Positions 28,746-37,758 of a stretch of DNA of 64,000 nt are shown piece by piece. Under the pieces are notes generated by a model. That model saw only the letters and a program-made list of their open reading frames with translations, was not told the origin of the DNA and made no database searches. The first letter of the stretch is position 1, and each line of letters opens with the position of its first letter. Position numbers and translations under genes: made by a program. This DNA comes from Prosthecomicrobium sp. N25 (GTDB lineage Bacteria > Pseudomonadota > Alphaproteobacteria > Rhizobiales > Ancalomicrobiaceae): the NCBI RefSeq assembly GCF_037203705.1, contig NZ_JBBCAT010000001.1, positions 1,771,418-1,835,417 on the forward strand, in the 5' to 3' direction.

Positions 28746-29230
28746 CGGCCACCCCCCTGACCGGCGGATGCCAGTGCGGCGCGGTGCGCTTCCGTGCCGC
28801 CTCCCTCGGCCGCGCCTCGATCTGCCACTGCCGCATGTGCCAGAAGGCCTTCGGCTCCTTCTTCGGTCCGCTCGTGACCGCCCACGGCCTCGTCTGGACG
28901 CGCGGCGAGCCGGCCTGCTTCCGCTCGTCCAACAAGGTCCGGCGCGGCTTCTGCGCGGCCTGCGGCACGCCGCTGACCTACGAGCCGGACGGCTTCGACG
29001 CCGTCGAGATCGCCATCGGCGCCTTCGACGACCCGGCCGCGATCCGTCCGGCCATCCAGCTCGGCACGGAGAGCCGCGTGCCGTGGTTCCACGAACTCGC
29101 CGACCTGCCCGGCCGACCGCCCGGGAATGCCGCCGCGATCGAGGCCTTCTTCGCCGGCCTCGTCTCCTTCCAGCACCCCGACCACGACACGGCCAGTCCG
29201 CCGGCCCCGACCGGAGAAAAAGAGCCATGA
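28742..29230 (+). CDS. GFA family protein (zinc-binding, CENP-V/Gfa fold)
   Basis: A 162-residue protein with the GFA zinc sites: C-Q-C-G-A-V-R-F near residue 10, C-H-C-R-M-C-Q-K-A near 28-36, and F-C-A-A-C-G-T-P-L near 78. Named after glutathione-dependent formaldehyde-activating enzyme, though most members have unknown substrates and a role with glutathione adducts is only inferred. It overlaps the HEPN gene and cimA by 4 nt at each end, so it is translated as part of the operon. Confidence 0.88.
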   Translation: MTATPLTGGCQCGAVRFRAASLGRASICHCRMCQKAFGSFFGPLVTAHGLVWTRGEPACFRSSNKVRRGFCAACGTPLTYEPDGFDAVEIAIGAFDDPAAIRPAIQLGTESRVPWFHELADLPGRPPGNAAAIEAFFAGLVSFQHPDHDTASPPAPTGEKEP

Positions 29231-30828
29231 CCGCCCGCGCCCGCGTCCATCTTTTCGACACCACGCTCCGGGACGGAGCCCAGACGTCAGGCGTCGACTT
29301 CGGCCTCGAGGACAAGATCGTGGTCGCGAAGTGGCTGGACGATTTCGGCATCGACTATGTCGAGGGCGGCTATCCGGGCGCCAACCCGCTCGACACCGCC
29401 TTCTTCGCCGAGAAGCGCACGAAGCGCGCCCGCTTCACCGCCTTCGGCATGACCCGCCGCGCCGGCGTCTCGGTCTCCAACGATCCCGGCGTGGTCGCGC
29501 TCCTGGAGGCGAAGGCCGACGCGATCTGCTTCGTCGCGAAATCCTGGGACTACCACGTCCACGTGGCGCTCGGCACGACGCTCGAGGAGAACCTGGAGGG
29601 CATCCGCCAGTCCGTCGCCGCCGCCCGCGCGCGGGGTCGCGAGGTGATGGTCGACTGCGAGCACTTCTTCGACGGCTTCAAGGCGAACCCCGCCTACGCG
29701 CTCGCCTGCGCCCGCGCCGCCCACGAGGCCGGCGCCCGCTGGGTCGTGCTCTGCGACACCAACGGCGGCACGCTGCCCCACGAGGTCGAGCGCATCGTCG
29801 GCCAGGTCGCCCGCGCCGTGCCGGGCGACAGCCTCGGCATCCACGCCCATGACGACACCGGCCAGGCGGTCGCCAATTCCCTCGCCGCGCTGAGGGCCGG
29901 GGTCCGCCAGATCCAGGGCACCCTCAACGGCATCGGCGAGCGCTGCGGCAACGCCAATCTCGTCACCCTGATCGCCACCCTGGCCCTGAAGCCCGAGTTC
30001 GCCGAGCGCTACGAGACCGGCGTGCCCGAGGGCAAGCTGCGCGAACTCACGCACCTGTCGCGCGCCTTCGACGAGCTCCTGAACCGCGCGCCCAACCGCC
30101 ACGCGCCCTATGTCGGCGCCTCCGCCTTCGCCACCAAGGCCGGCATCCACGCCTCCGCGCTCGTCAAGGACCCGAAGACCTACGAGCACGTCGAGCCCGA
30201 GGTGGTCGGCAACCGCCGCCGCGTGCTCGTCTCCGACCAGGCCGGCAAGTCGAACCTCCTCGCCGAGCTCGCCCGCTTCGGCCTCGAGGTCGACCGCAAC
30301 GACCCCAAGCTCGACCGCCTTCTCGCCGAGGTGAAGGACCGGGAGGCCCGCGGCTTCGCCTACGAGGCGGCCGACGCCTCCCTGGAACTCCTCGCCCGCC
30401 GCACCCTCGGCGCCGTGCCGAACTTCTTCGAGGTGCAGAGCTTCCGCGTCATGGTCGAGCGCCGCTACAACGCCATCGGCGAACTCGTCACCGTCTCGGA
30501 GGCGACCGTCAAGGTGAAGGTCGGCGATCAGATCGTCTTCTCCGCCGCCGAAGGCAACGGCCCCGTCAACGCGCTGGACGGCGCGCTCCGCAAGGATCTC
30601 GGCCAGTACCAGCCCCTCATCGCCGACCTCGAACTCGTCGACTTCAAGGTCCGCATCCTCAACGGCGGCACCGGCGCCACCACCCGCGTCCTGATCGAAT
30701 CGAAGGACGGCGAGGACAACCGCTGGTTCACCATCGGGGTGAGCGAGAACATCATCGACGCGAGCTTCCAGGCGCTGATGGACAGTATCGTTTACAAGTT
30801 GGTGAGGAGCGGGACGAGGAGTGCGTGA
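29227..30828 (+). CDS. cimA: (R)-citramalate synthase
   Basis: Condenses pyruvate and acetyl-CoA to citramalate, a threonine-independent route to isoleucine. The 533-residue protein has the DRE-TIM barrel motif D-T-T-L-R-D-G-A-Q (near residue 12), H-A-H-D-D-T-G (near 205), G-T-L-N-G-I-G-E-R-C-G-N-A-N, and a C-terminal LeuA-type regulatory domain (residues 390-530). D-G-A-Q-T-S-G-V-D-F and length fit CimA rather than LeuA. Last gene of the cysS operon. A function in leucine or norcoronamic pathways is less likely. Confidence 0.92.
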   Translation: MTARARVHLFDTTLRDGAQTSGVDFGLEDKIVVAKWLDDFGIDYVEGGYPGANPLDTAFFAEKRTKRARFTAFGMTRRAGVSVSNDPGVVALLEAKADAICFVAKSWDYHVHVALGTTLEENLEGIRQSVAAARARGREVMVDCEHFFDGFKANPAYALACARAAHEAGARWVVLCDTNGGTLPHEVERIVGQVARAVPGDSLGIHAHDDTGQAVANSLAALRAGVRQIQGTLNGIGERCGNANLVTLIATLALKPEFAERYETGVPEGKLRELTHLSRAFDELLNRAPNRHAPYVGASAFATKAGIHASALVKDPKTYEHVEPEVVGNRRRVLVSDQAGKSNLLAELARFGLEVDRNDPKLDRLLAEVKDREARGFAYEAADASLELLARRTLGAVPNFFEVQSFRVMVERRYNAIGELVTVSEATVKVKVGDQIVFSAAEGNGPVNALDGALRKDLGQYQPLIADLELVDFKVRILNGGTGATTRVLIESKDGEDNRWFTIGVSENIIDASFQALMDSIVYKLVRSGTRSA

Positions 30829-30843
30829 GCCTCGGCTTGCCGA

Positions 30844-30878
30844 ATTATGGACAAATGAGGGTCCATTCTGTACATAAT
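30844..30878 (+). promoter_or_regulatory. Palindromic operator overlapping the antitoxin promoter
   Basis: ATGGAC (30847-30852) and GTCCAT (30861-30866) form a perfect inverted repeat, and the longer ATTATGGAC and GTACATAAT (30844-30852, 30870-30878) match at 8 of 9 bases. TGGACA at 30848 with CATAAT at 30873 could act as -35 and -10 (19-bp spacing). The element lies 24 bp before the antitoxin start, as expected for autoregulation by a Phd-type antitoxin. Confidence 0.55.
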
Positions 30879-30901
30879 GGCGGGCCTGCCGGAGCCCGCC
30901 C

Positions 30902-31168
30902 ATGCGCAGCTACCCCATTCACGAAGCCCGTGCCGCCTTCTCCAAGCTGATCGACCTGGCCCTCGCCGGGGAGCCCCAGCGAGTGACTCGGCACGGCAAG
31001 GAGGCGGTGGTCATCGTCTCTGAGGCGGAGTGGAACGCGAGGCCGAAGGCGGCACCGACGCTCGCGGACCTCATGCTGCTGACCGTCGGGGCGGGGGAGG
31101 GCGGCGACCTCGGGGACAGGCCCTGGAACGAGCGGCATCGGCCGCTCGGCTCCGATTTCGCCGATTGA
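30902..31168 (+). CDS. Phd/YefM-family antitoxin
   Basis: An 88-residue antitoxin that should bind and silence the downstream PIN toxin and repress its own promoter. N-terminal Phd fold: Y-P-I-H-E-A-R-A-A-F-S-K-L-I-D-L-A then R-H-G-K-E-A-V-V-I-V-S-E-A-E-W. C-terminal toxin-binding tail is acidic and ends G-S-D-F-A-D. It is followed 7 bp later by the PIN gene and preceded by a palindrome. Confidence 0.88.
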   Translation: MRSYPIHEARAAFSKLIDLALAGEPQRVTRHGKEAVVIVSEAEWNARPKAAPTLADLMLLTVGAGEGGDLGDRPWNERHRPLGSDFAD

Positions 31169-31175
31169 GCGGGCC

Positions 31176-31607
31176 TTGTATCTCCTCGACACCAACATCG
31201 TCTCGCTCTTCGAACCGCGGCGGATTGCGCGGTCGGCGGGGCTCGTCGACTGGATGCGCCGCAACGATGCCCGGATCCGCCTGAGCGCCATGACGGTCGC
31301 GGAGGTCGAGGCCGGCATCCTGAAACTCATCCGTGACGGCAAGCCGGACCGCGCCGCCCAACTCGCTGCGTTCCGGGACGGTCTCCTCACAGACTTCGCG
31401 GACCGGATCCTGCCCATGGACGCGGCTGTGGCGCTGGCTGTCGCTCGTCTCGCCGAGAAGGCGCGCCCGACCGTCCCTGAACTCGCCGACCTGATTATCG
31501 CCGCCACCGCGTCGGTGCACGGCCTGACCATCCTCACCCGCAACCTCCGGCACTTCGCGCCGACAGGCATTCCGGCGCTGGATCCCGAAGAGTCGCTGCC
31601 GGGCTAG
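31176..31607 (+). CDS. PIN-domain toxin (VapC/FitB-like)
   Basis: A 143-residue Mg2+-dependent RNase toxin. The acidic active-site residues are visible: D in Y-L-L-D-T-N-I-V-S, E in V-A-E-V-E-A-G-I, D in E-L-A-D-L-I-I-A-A-T-A, with the late T-R-N-L-R-H-F block. It seems to use a TTG start at 31176, 7 bp after the antitoxin stop; no ATG or GTG fits. The tail P-A-L-D-P-E resembles FitB-type proteins. The RNA target is unknown. Confidence 0.88.
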   Translation: MYLLDTNIVSLFEPRRIARSAGLVDWMRRNDARIRLSAMTVAEVEAGILKLIRDGKPDRAAQLAAFRDGLLTDFADRILPMDAAVALAVARLAEKARPTVPELADLIIAATASVHGLTILTRNLRHFAPTGIPALDPEESLPG

Positions 31608-31817
31608 GACGCTGGCCTCGGCCCGCGCTCCGCCCTTCCGCGCCCCGCCCCTGCGATACTCAGCCCATGTAGTCTCGTCTCCTAGTCGAGCATTCGTTTC
31701 TGTCCTTCCCGGGCCTGTCCCGGGCATCCGGGACGCGCCGTCCGCCTTCGTGGCCTAGATTGTCGGGACAAGCCCAGCAAAGGCAGAGAAAATGGTCGGA
31801 ACTGCGTGGGAGCGGCT

Positions 31818-32339
31818 TCACTCCCCCAGAAACGCCTTCGCCACGCCCCTCAGGCTAGTCCCCTCGCGCCCGCGAATATCCTCGACGCGCCAGACGCCCT
31901 TCTCCCGGCGGAACTCGAAGGTGACCGTCAGCGTCTCGTCGAAGCTCTTGAAGGTCGCCGTCACGGTCGCCTTGTCGGTCGTCGCCGCGGTCGTGGCGAC
32001 GGTGAGGCCTTTCACCTCGCCGTCCTGCCCGTCGATCAGCGGCTCGTAGTCGATGCCCGGCTCGTCGAGCTTCTTCGACTTGGCGAAGGCCCGGGCGAGG
32101 AGGCCGGCGGTGGCGGCCGTGAAGGTGCGGGCGGCGAGGCGCCGGTCGGTCATGTAGTCGAAGGCGCCGGCCGCGTAGCGGTCGTAGAGGTTGCGCACCA
32201 CGGCTTCCGGCGAAGCCCCGGCGGGTGCCGGGGGAGGGGCCTTGCCGGCGGCCCGGGCGGGACCGGCGGGCCACGCCGTGGCGAGAGCGGCGCCCGCCAG
32301 GGCGGCCGCGAAGGCGCGAAGAAGACGGCGGCGAGTCAT
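31818..32339 (-). CDS. DUF3828-like secreted protein
   Basis: A 173-residue exported protein with a Tat-like signal (M-T-R-R-R-L-L-R followed by an Ala-rich core to A-R-A-A-G). The mature part has V-V-R-N-L-Y-D-R-Y-A-A-G near residue 47, then a central segment with two predicted strands and V-W-R-V-E-D-I near the end, as in DUF3828/NTF2-like domains. Function not known. Start at the ATG at 32339. It converges on the PIN toxin gene, with 210 bp between that hold nothing recognisable. Confidence 0.7.
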   Translation of the reverse strand: MTRRRLLRAFAAALAGAALATAWPAGPARAAGKAPPPAPAGASPEAVVRNLYDRYAAGAFDYMTDRRLAARTFTAATAGLLARAFAKSKKLDEPGIDYEPLIDGQDGEVKGLTVATTAATTDKATVTATFKSFDETLTVTFEFRREKGVWRVEDIRGREGTSLRGVAKAFLGE

Positions 32340-32496
32340 GCGGGGCACCTTCCGTTCCGGGGCTCGCCTCGCGATAGCCGGCCGGCCGCGGCCCGGCAAG
32401 TCCGGCGGCAGGGGTTTGGGGCGGAGCCGGCTATGCGCGCCCGGCCGCCGATCCGCGACGCTCGAAGCGCGTCTCGCCAGCCCGCGCGTCCGGCCG

Positions 32497-33663
32497 TCAA
32501 TGCGCCGGCAACGTCCGCTCGCTCGCCCGGATCAGCAGGGCCGAGACGATCCCGAACACCGTCAGGATCAGTGCCAGCGCCTGGAACAGCGTGACATAGC
32601 CCACGACCCCGACGGCTTGCTTCATCAGGAAGGGCCCCGTGCCGTTGCCGAGGAACAGGCAGCAGGCGAAGACCGCAACCGAGGAGCCGCGCGCCTGGGG
32701 GGCGAGCTCGGTGGCGCGGGTCTGCAGGTTGTTGTGGATGAGCGTGAAGGCCATGCCGACCGCTCCGGACTGCACCATGTAGGCCCAGAGCGGCATCGGC
32801 TGGGACAGGAACGCGATGGCGATCCCGCCCATCAGGCTGCCGCCGACGATCATGCCGGTGGTGCCGAGCCGGGTCACGAAGAACCGCGCCGTGACCCCGA
32901 ACAGCATGCCGCCGATCCCGTAGGCCGCGATGACGGTGCCGATCTCGCCCGACGACAGCCCGCGCATCTCCGACAGGTAGGCCGGCGCGAAGGACAGGAA
33001 ACCGAAGAAGATCCCGCCCTCGATGAAGACGGTCGGCAGCAGCACGCGTGCCTTCTCGCTCGAGACGATGCCGGCGTAGCGGCGCACCACCCCGCCGAAC
33101 GTCAGCGGCTCCGGCCGGCCGGCCGCGACCGCCGGCATGGTGAAGAGCGCGACCGCGATGATCCCCGACAACACCGCATAGGCGAGGTAGACGGTGCGCC
33201 AGTCCAGGAACTCGGCGAGCACGCCGGTCAGGAACGAGCCGGTGATCTGCCCCGCGATCGTCCCCATCATGAAGCGCGACAGCATGATCTGCCGCTCGGG
33301 CAGCGCGAAGCGGTCGCCGATCGTGGCGAGGCCGAGCGGGATGATGCCGCCGCCGAACATGCCCGAGAAGAAGCGGATCGCCAGCATGGACCGGTAGTCC
33401 GGCGCCAGCGCGGAAGCCACGATCGTCAGCGTCAGCACCGTGAGGGCGATGCGGATCACCCGGGTCTTGCCGTAGCGGTCGCCGAAAGGGCCGAAGACCA
33501 GCTGGAACAAGGCATAGGGCACCGCATACGCGGTGGCGAAGACCGCGATGTCGGCCGGCGCGACGCCGAAGGCCTGCGACAGCGGTCCGACCACCGGGTC
33601 GGTCATGCGCATGACGACGGTCGACATGAAGGCCGCGGCGGCGATCGCCAGGAGTACGGGCAT
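32497..33663 (-). CDS. MFS transporter
   Basis: A 388-residue major facilitator with twelve hydrophobic helices. The loop 2-3 signature appears as F-G-P-F-G-D-R-Y-G-K-T-R (near residue 58), and the pattern F-F-S-G-M-F-G-G-G-I-I-P fits drug/metabolite effluxers (DHA1-like). Start at the ATG at 33663, where the first TM begins at once. Substrate unknown. It stands alone between DUF3828 and the LOG-family gene on the same strand. Confidence 0.85.
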   Translation of the reverse strand: MPVLLAIAAAAFMSTVVMRMTDPVVGPLSQAFGVAPADIAVFATAYAVPYALFQLVFGPFGDRYGKTRVIRIALTVLTLTIVASALAPDYRSMLAIRFFSGMFGGGIIPLGLATIGDRFALPERQIMLSRFMMGTIAGQITGSFLTGVLAEFLDWRTVYLAYAVLSGIIAVALFTMPAVAAGRPEPLTFGGVVRRYAGIVSSEKARVLLPTVFIEGGIFFGFLSFAPAYLSEMRGLSSGEIGTVIAAYGIGGMLFGVTARFFVTRLGTTGMIVGGSLMGGIAIAFLSQPMPLWAYMVQSGAVGMAFTLIHNNLQTRATELAPQARGSSVAVFACCLFLGNGTGPFLMKQAVGVVGYVTLFQALALILTVFGIVSALLIRASERTLPAH

Positions 33664-33786
33664 GGGCTCCCTCGCTCGAAGCCGCGGAAAGTGCCGATGC
33701 GGCCCGGCGCGGTCAAGCGCACCCGCGCGCATGGCCGCGATGCCTGCCGGGACGTCCATCCCGCCGGGGACGATGTCGCCCGCGCC

Positions 33787-34389
33787 TCAGAGCTTGTCGA
33801 GGCCGACGGGAAGGGCGGCCGCGGCCGGACGCGCCGCGTCTGCCGTGGCCCGGACGGCCGGCAGCACATCCGCGATGCTCGCCGCCACCGCGTAGCTCAC
33901 CTCGAACCCCGGCCGGATGAAGCCCGTCGCGGTCATGTGCTGCAGGAGGCCGGCGAGGGGCGCCCAGAAGCCGGCGATGTCGACGAGCACGATCGGCTTG
34001 GCATGCTGCCCGAGCTGCACCCAGGTCATCTGCTCGACGACCTCCTCCAGGGTCCCGATGCCGCCCGGCAGGGCCACGAAGGCGTCCGCCTGCTCGAACA
34101 TGATGCGCTTGCGCTGGTGCATGTCCTGCGTGACGATCAGCTCCGTCACCTCCGGCAGCATCACCTCGCGGTCGACCAGGAACTGCGGGATGACGCCGAG
34201 CACCGTGCCCCCCGCCGCCAGCACCTCGCGCGCTACCGTGCCCATCAGCCCGATCGAGCCGCCGCCGTAGACGAGCCGGATCCCCGCCGCCGCCAGGGCG
34301 CGCCCGAGCGCGCGGGCGGCCTCCGCGAAGGCGGGGTCGTTGCCGTTGGCCGAGCCGCAGAACACGCAGATGGATCGAATCTCGCTCAT
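33787..34389 (-). CDS. LOG family protein (TIGR00730; nucleoside monophosphate phosphoribohydrolase)
   Basis: A 200-residue Rossmann-fold protein. The LOG motif P-G-G-I-G-T-L-E-E (catalytic, near residue 105-113) is intact, with V-F-C-G-S-A-N-G near the N-terminus and Y-G-G-G-S-I-G-L-M-G near 42. LOG proteins cleave nucleoside 5'-monophosphates such as AMP or cytokinin ribotides. In bacteria without plant ties this is mostly purine nucleotide turnover. Start at the ATG at 34389. Confidence 0.9.
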   Translation of the reverse strand: MSEIRSICVFCGSANGNDPAFAEAARALGRALAAAGIRLVYGGGSIGLMGTVAREVLAAGGTVLGVIPQFLVDREVMLPEVTELIVTQDMHQRKRIMFEQADAFVALPGGIGTLEEVVEQMTWVQLGQHAKPIVLVDIAGFWAPLAGLLQHMTATGFIRPGFEVSYAVAASIADVLPAVRATADAARPAAAALPVGLDKL

Positions 34390-34556
34390 GCCCGCTTCTG
34401 TTGCCCGACCGGTCCGGCCCGTCAAGCGCCAGGCCACCGCCGGCGCCGCGACGGTGCCGCGCATCGGCCGAATTCGCGATCCGGCCCTTACGTTCCCCCG
34501 GGGACGGCGTCTATATACGGGCGCGGACGCCCCCGCAGCATCGGAACGCCAGGCTC

Positions 34557-36467
34557 ATGAACCCACACGGCTCGACCGCCGCCAACTCGTCGCGGATCTC
34601 GGCGGACAAGGGGCGCACCCTCGACTCCCTGCGGGCCCTGTGGCCCCACATCTGGCCCCACCACCGCGCCGACCTGAAGCGCCGAGTCGTGATCGCGCTC
34701 GCCGCGCTCCTCGCCGGCAAGCTCCTGACGGTGATGCTGCCCTACATCTACAAATGGGCGACCGACGGCCTCGCTGCGCCCGGCTCGGGTCCGACCACCG
34801 TCCAGCTCCTGGCCGCGCCCGTCATGCTGGTCGTCGCCTACGGCGTCGTCCGCGTCCTGTTCAACGGCTTCAACCAGCTGCGCGACGCCATCTTCGCCGC
34901 CGTCGGCCAGCATGCGGTGCGCGAGCTCGCCAACACCACCTTCCGCCACCTGCACGACCTCTCGCTGCGCTTCCACCTGCAGAGGCGCACGGGCGGCCTG
35001 TCCCGCATCATCGAGCGCGGCGCCAACGGCATCGAGACGATCGTCCGCATGACGATCCTCGCCGGCATCCCCACGATCATCGAATTCGCCCTGATGGCGG
35101 CCGTCATCGCCTACCAGTTCGACTGGACCTACGTGCTGGTCATGGCGGTCACGGTCTGGCTCTACGTGTGGTTCTCCGTCAAGGCCTCCGACTGGCGCAT
35201 CAAGATCCGCCGCGACATGAACGAGGCCGACACGGACTCCATGTCCAAGGCCGTCGACAGCCTCCTGAACTTCGAGACGGTGAAATACTTCAACGCCGAG
35301 AAGCTCGAGGCCGACCGCTACGACCGCGCCACCGCCAAGTACGAGATCGCCGCCACCAAGACCTACACCTCGCTCGCCTGGCTGAACTTCGGCCAGGCCG
35401 TGATCTTCACGGTCGGCATGGTCATCGTCATGGTGATGTCGGCGCGCGCCGTGCTCGCCGGCGAGCAGACGGTCGGCGACTTCGTCATGATCAACGCGCT
35501 CATGACGCAGCTTTCCATGCCGCTCAACTTCATCGGCACGCTCTACCGCGAGATCACCCAGGGCATCGCCGACATGGAGGCGATGTTCCGCGTCCTCGAC
35601 GTGCCCGCCGAGGTGGTCGACAAGCCGGGCGCGCCGGCCCTGAAGGTCAGCGCCGGCACGGTCCGCTTCGAGGACGTGCATTTCCACTACGACGCCGACC
35701 GCAAGATCCTGAAGGGCGTCTCCTTCGAGGTCCCGGCCGGCCGGACCGTCGCCATCGTCGGCCCGTCCGGCGCCGGCAAGTCGACCATCTCGCGGCTGCT
35801 GTTCCGCTTCTACGACGCCAGTTCCGGCCGCATCCTGATCGACGGCCAGGACATCCGCGACGTCACGCAGGCGAGCCTGCGCCGCCAGATCGGCATGGTC
35901 CCGCAGGATACGGTGCTGTTCAACGACACCATCGCGTACAACGTCCGCTACGGCCGCCCGGACGCCAGCGACGAGGAGGTCCGCGAGGCCGCCCGCATGG
36001 CCCAGATCTCCGACTTCATCGCACGCCTGCCCAAGGGGTTCGACACCGAGGTCGGCGAGCGCGGGCTGAAGCTCTCCGGCGGCGAGAAGCAGCGCGTCGC
36101 GATCGCGCGGACGATCCTGAAGGCGCCGCCGATCCTCATGCTCGACGAGGCGACGAGCGCCCTCGACACGCACACGGAGCGGGAGATCCAGGCCGCCCTC
36201 GACCAGGTCTCGAAGAACCGCACGACCCTGGTGATCGCCCACCGCCTGTCGACTGTCGTCAACGCCGACGAGATCCTGGTCCTCGACCAGGGCGTCGTCG
36301 TCGAGCGCGGCCATCACGACGACCTCCTCGCCCGCGGCGGCCTCTACGCGTCCATGTGGGAGCGCCAGCGCGCCGTCGACGAGGCGCGCGAGCGCCTGCG
36401 CGAGACCGAGGAGAGCGACACGCTCGGCCTCGCCGTCAAGGCCCGCAAGACGGAAGCCGCGGAGTAG
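34557..36467 (+). CDS. Atm1-type ABC exporter (fused permease-ATPase)
   Basis: A 636-residue half-transporter that dimerises in the inner membrane. Six TM helices (residues 45-340), then the ATPase with Walker A G-P-S-G-A-G-K-S-T (near 403), signature L-S-G-G-E-K-Q-R, Walker B I-L-M-L-D-E-A-T-S-A-L-D and H-loop A-H-R-L-S-T. The pattern H-x-H-D-L-S-L-R-F-H-L and R-T-G-G-L-S-R-I-I-E-R-G fits the ATM1/HMT1 group, exporting glutathione- or polysulfide-linked compounds. Start at the ATG at 34557; the frame is open from 34401 but the added part has no TM character. It diverges from the LOG gene. Confidence 0.9.
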   Translation: MNPHGSTAANSSRISADKGRTLDSLRALWPHIWPHHRADLKRRVVIALAALLAGKLLTVMLPYIYKWATDGLAAPGSGPTTVQLLAAPVMLVVAYGVVRVLFNGFNQLRDAIFAAVGQHAVRELANTTFRHLHDLSLRFHLQRRTGGLSRIIERGANGIETIVRMTILAGIPTIIEFALMAAVIAYQFDWTYVLVMAVTVWLYVWFSVKASDWRIKIRRDMNEADTDSMSKAVDSLLNFETVKYFNAEKLEADRYDRATAKYEIAATKTYTSLAWLNFGQAVIFTVGMVIVMVMSARAVLAGEQTVGDFVMINALMTQLSMPLNFIGTLYREITQGIADMEAMFRVLDVPAEVVDKPGAPALKVSAGTVRFEDVHFHYDADRKILKGVSFEVPAGRTVAIVGPSGAGKSTISRLLFRFYDASSGRILIDGQDIRDVTQASLRRQIGMVPQDTVLFNDTIAYNVRYGRPDASDEEVREAARMAQISDFIARLPKGFDTEVGERGLKLSGGEKQRVAIARTILKAPPILMLDEATSALDTHTEREIQAALDQVSKNRTTLVIAHRLSTVVNADEILVLDQGVVVERGHHDDLLARGGLYASMWERQRAVDEARERLRETEESDTLGLAVKARKTEAAE

Positions 36468-36506
36468 GGCGGCGCAGCTGCGGCACGCGTAGTCCGCAAA
36501 CGCGAA

Positions 36507-36537
36507 GGGCGGGCCCGCCTTGCCGCGAAGCCCGCCC
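36507..36537 (+). terminator. GC-rich hairpin after the Atm1-type gene
   Basis: GGGCGGG (36507-36513) pairs with CCCGCCC (36531-36537) about 40 bp after the stop codon; the 12-bp self-complementary GGCGGGCCCGCC is nested there. No T-run follows, so it is only terminator-like. The remaining gap to 36843 has no gene I can support; an AT-rich spot at 36780-36810 might hold the pcs promoter. Confidence 0.35.
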
Positions 36538-36843
36538 CCTCGAAGTCCGCCGCTGACGCGTGTCAGGCTGCGCGGATGCGCTGCAGACGTCCTCGATGCG
36601 GGCCGGGCCGTCCGCGCTCTTGAACTCGAACGCAGCCGTCAGGTTGACCCCGGAGGCGACCGGGCGGGAGGGGGACGATCCGCGCCGGAGGACCGTGACT
36701 GCGCGCCGCAGCGCGGCACAGCGGAGGCTTCTCGGGGGAGGCCGGGGTAGGACCGCGTCCCCGCTATGGAACCGAGCGAACCAATCCGCTATGATCGTTA
36801 TTAAGTGACAAGGGCCGTGCACCGGTCGAAAAGGGAGAACCAG

Positions 36844-36939
36844 GTGAGCGCCATGTCAGGGTGCACAGCGTCCGGGGTGTTCGTGGCCCGTCCGCGCGCC
36901 GCGGCTCGAGGACCGATCGGGGCGAGGGGGCTCCCGTGA
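36844..36939 (+). CDS. Candidate 31-codon upstream ORF coupled to pcs
   Basis: A GTG at 36844 with a strong SD (GGGAGA, 6-nt spacing) opens a 31-residue frame that ends in TGA overlapping the pcs start (GTGA). The peptide begins M-S-A-M-S-G-C-T and is Ala/Arg/Gly-rich with no recognisable domain. SD and overlap suggest a translated leader that couples or tunes pcs expression; there is no direct evidence that the peptide itself has a function. Confidence 0.35.
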   Translation: MSAMSGCTASGVFVARPRAAARGPIGARGLP

Positions 36940-37673
36940 ACATCGCCTCCGCCGTGGCCAAGCGCCAGAACGTCCTGATCGCGCTCGCCGTGCATGCCTT
37001 CACGGCGTCCGGCATCGTTCTCGCCATGCTGGCCGCCGTCGCGGCCTACCGCCTCGACTGGCAGGCCTTCTTCGCCTGGCTGGGCATCGCCCTCGTGGTG
37101 GACGGCATCGACGGTCCGATCGCCCGCAAGTTCCACGTCGAACGCAACCTGCCGACCATCTCCGGCGCCGCGCTCGACTTCGTCGTCGACTACGTCACCT
37201 ACGTGTTCCTGCCCGCCTTCGCGCTGGCGACCGGCGGCTTCGCCTCCGCGCCCGTCGCGCTCGGCCTGGCGGGCGTCATCGTCTTCACGAGCGCGCTCTA
37301 TTTCGCCGACACGCGCATGAAGATGAAGAACAACGCCTTCCGCGGCTTCCCGGCCGTGTGGAACGGCGTGGTCTTCCTCTTCTTCGTCTTCCGGCCGGAT
37401 CCGCTCGTCGTGTCCGCCGTGACGATCGCCCTCGCGGTCACCACCTTCCTGCCGATCGCCTTCGTGCATCCGGTCCGGGTGGAGCGCTGGCGGCCCCTGA
37501 CGCTCGCCGTCACGCTCGCCTGGTTCGTGTTCGCCGGGATCGCGCTCGCCGAGCAGCTCGATCCTCCCCACAGCGTGCGTACCGGCCTGCTCGTCACCAC
37601 CATCTACCTGGCGCTTGTCGCCGGCGTGCAGCAGCTCCTGGAAGCGGTCGGCCGCGCGCGCCGCGGGCTCTGA
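36936..37673 (+). CDS. pcs: Phosphatidylcholine synthase
   Basis: Makes phosphatidylcholine from CDP-diacylglycerol and choline in the inner membrane. The 245-residue protein has about eight TM helices and the CDP-alcohol phosphotransferase motif D-G-I-D-G-P-I-A-R-K-F then G-A-A-L-D-F-V-V-D-Y (residues 46-78), in the Pcs-specific form. H-P-V-R-V-E-R-W-R-P-L near 175 is also typical. I start at the GTG at 36936, after GAGGGGG, because the N-terminus then resembles known Pcs proteins. A GTG at 36861 would add 25 odd residues. Confidence 0.93.
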   Translation: MNIASAVAKRQNVLIALAVHAFTASGIVLAMLAAVAAYRLDWQAFFAWLGIALVVDGIDGPIARKFHVERNLPTISGAALDFVVDYVTYVFLPAFALATGGFASAPVALGLAGVIVFTSALYFADTRMKMKNNAFRGFPAVWNGVVFLFFVFRPDPLVVSAVTIALAVTTFLPIAFVHPVRVERWRPLTLAVTLAWFVFAGIALAEQLDPPHSVRTGLLVTTIYLALVAGVQQLLEAVGRARRGL

Positions 37674-37758
37674 CCAGGGGCGCCGTCCGGAGCCATTTTC
37701 TCCCGTGACATCCGGATCCCGATGGGCGACGGTGCCGCTCCCCGGACCGGAGTCGATC

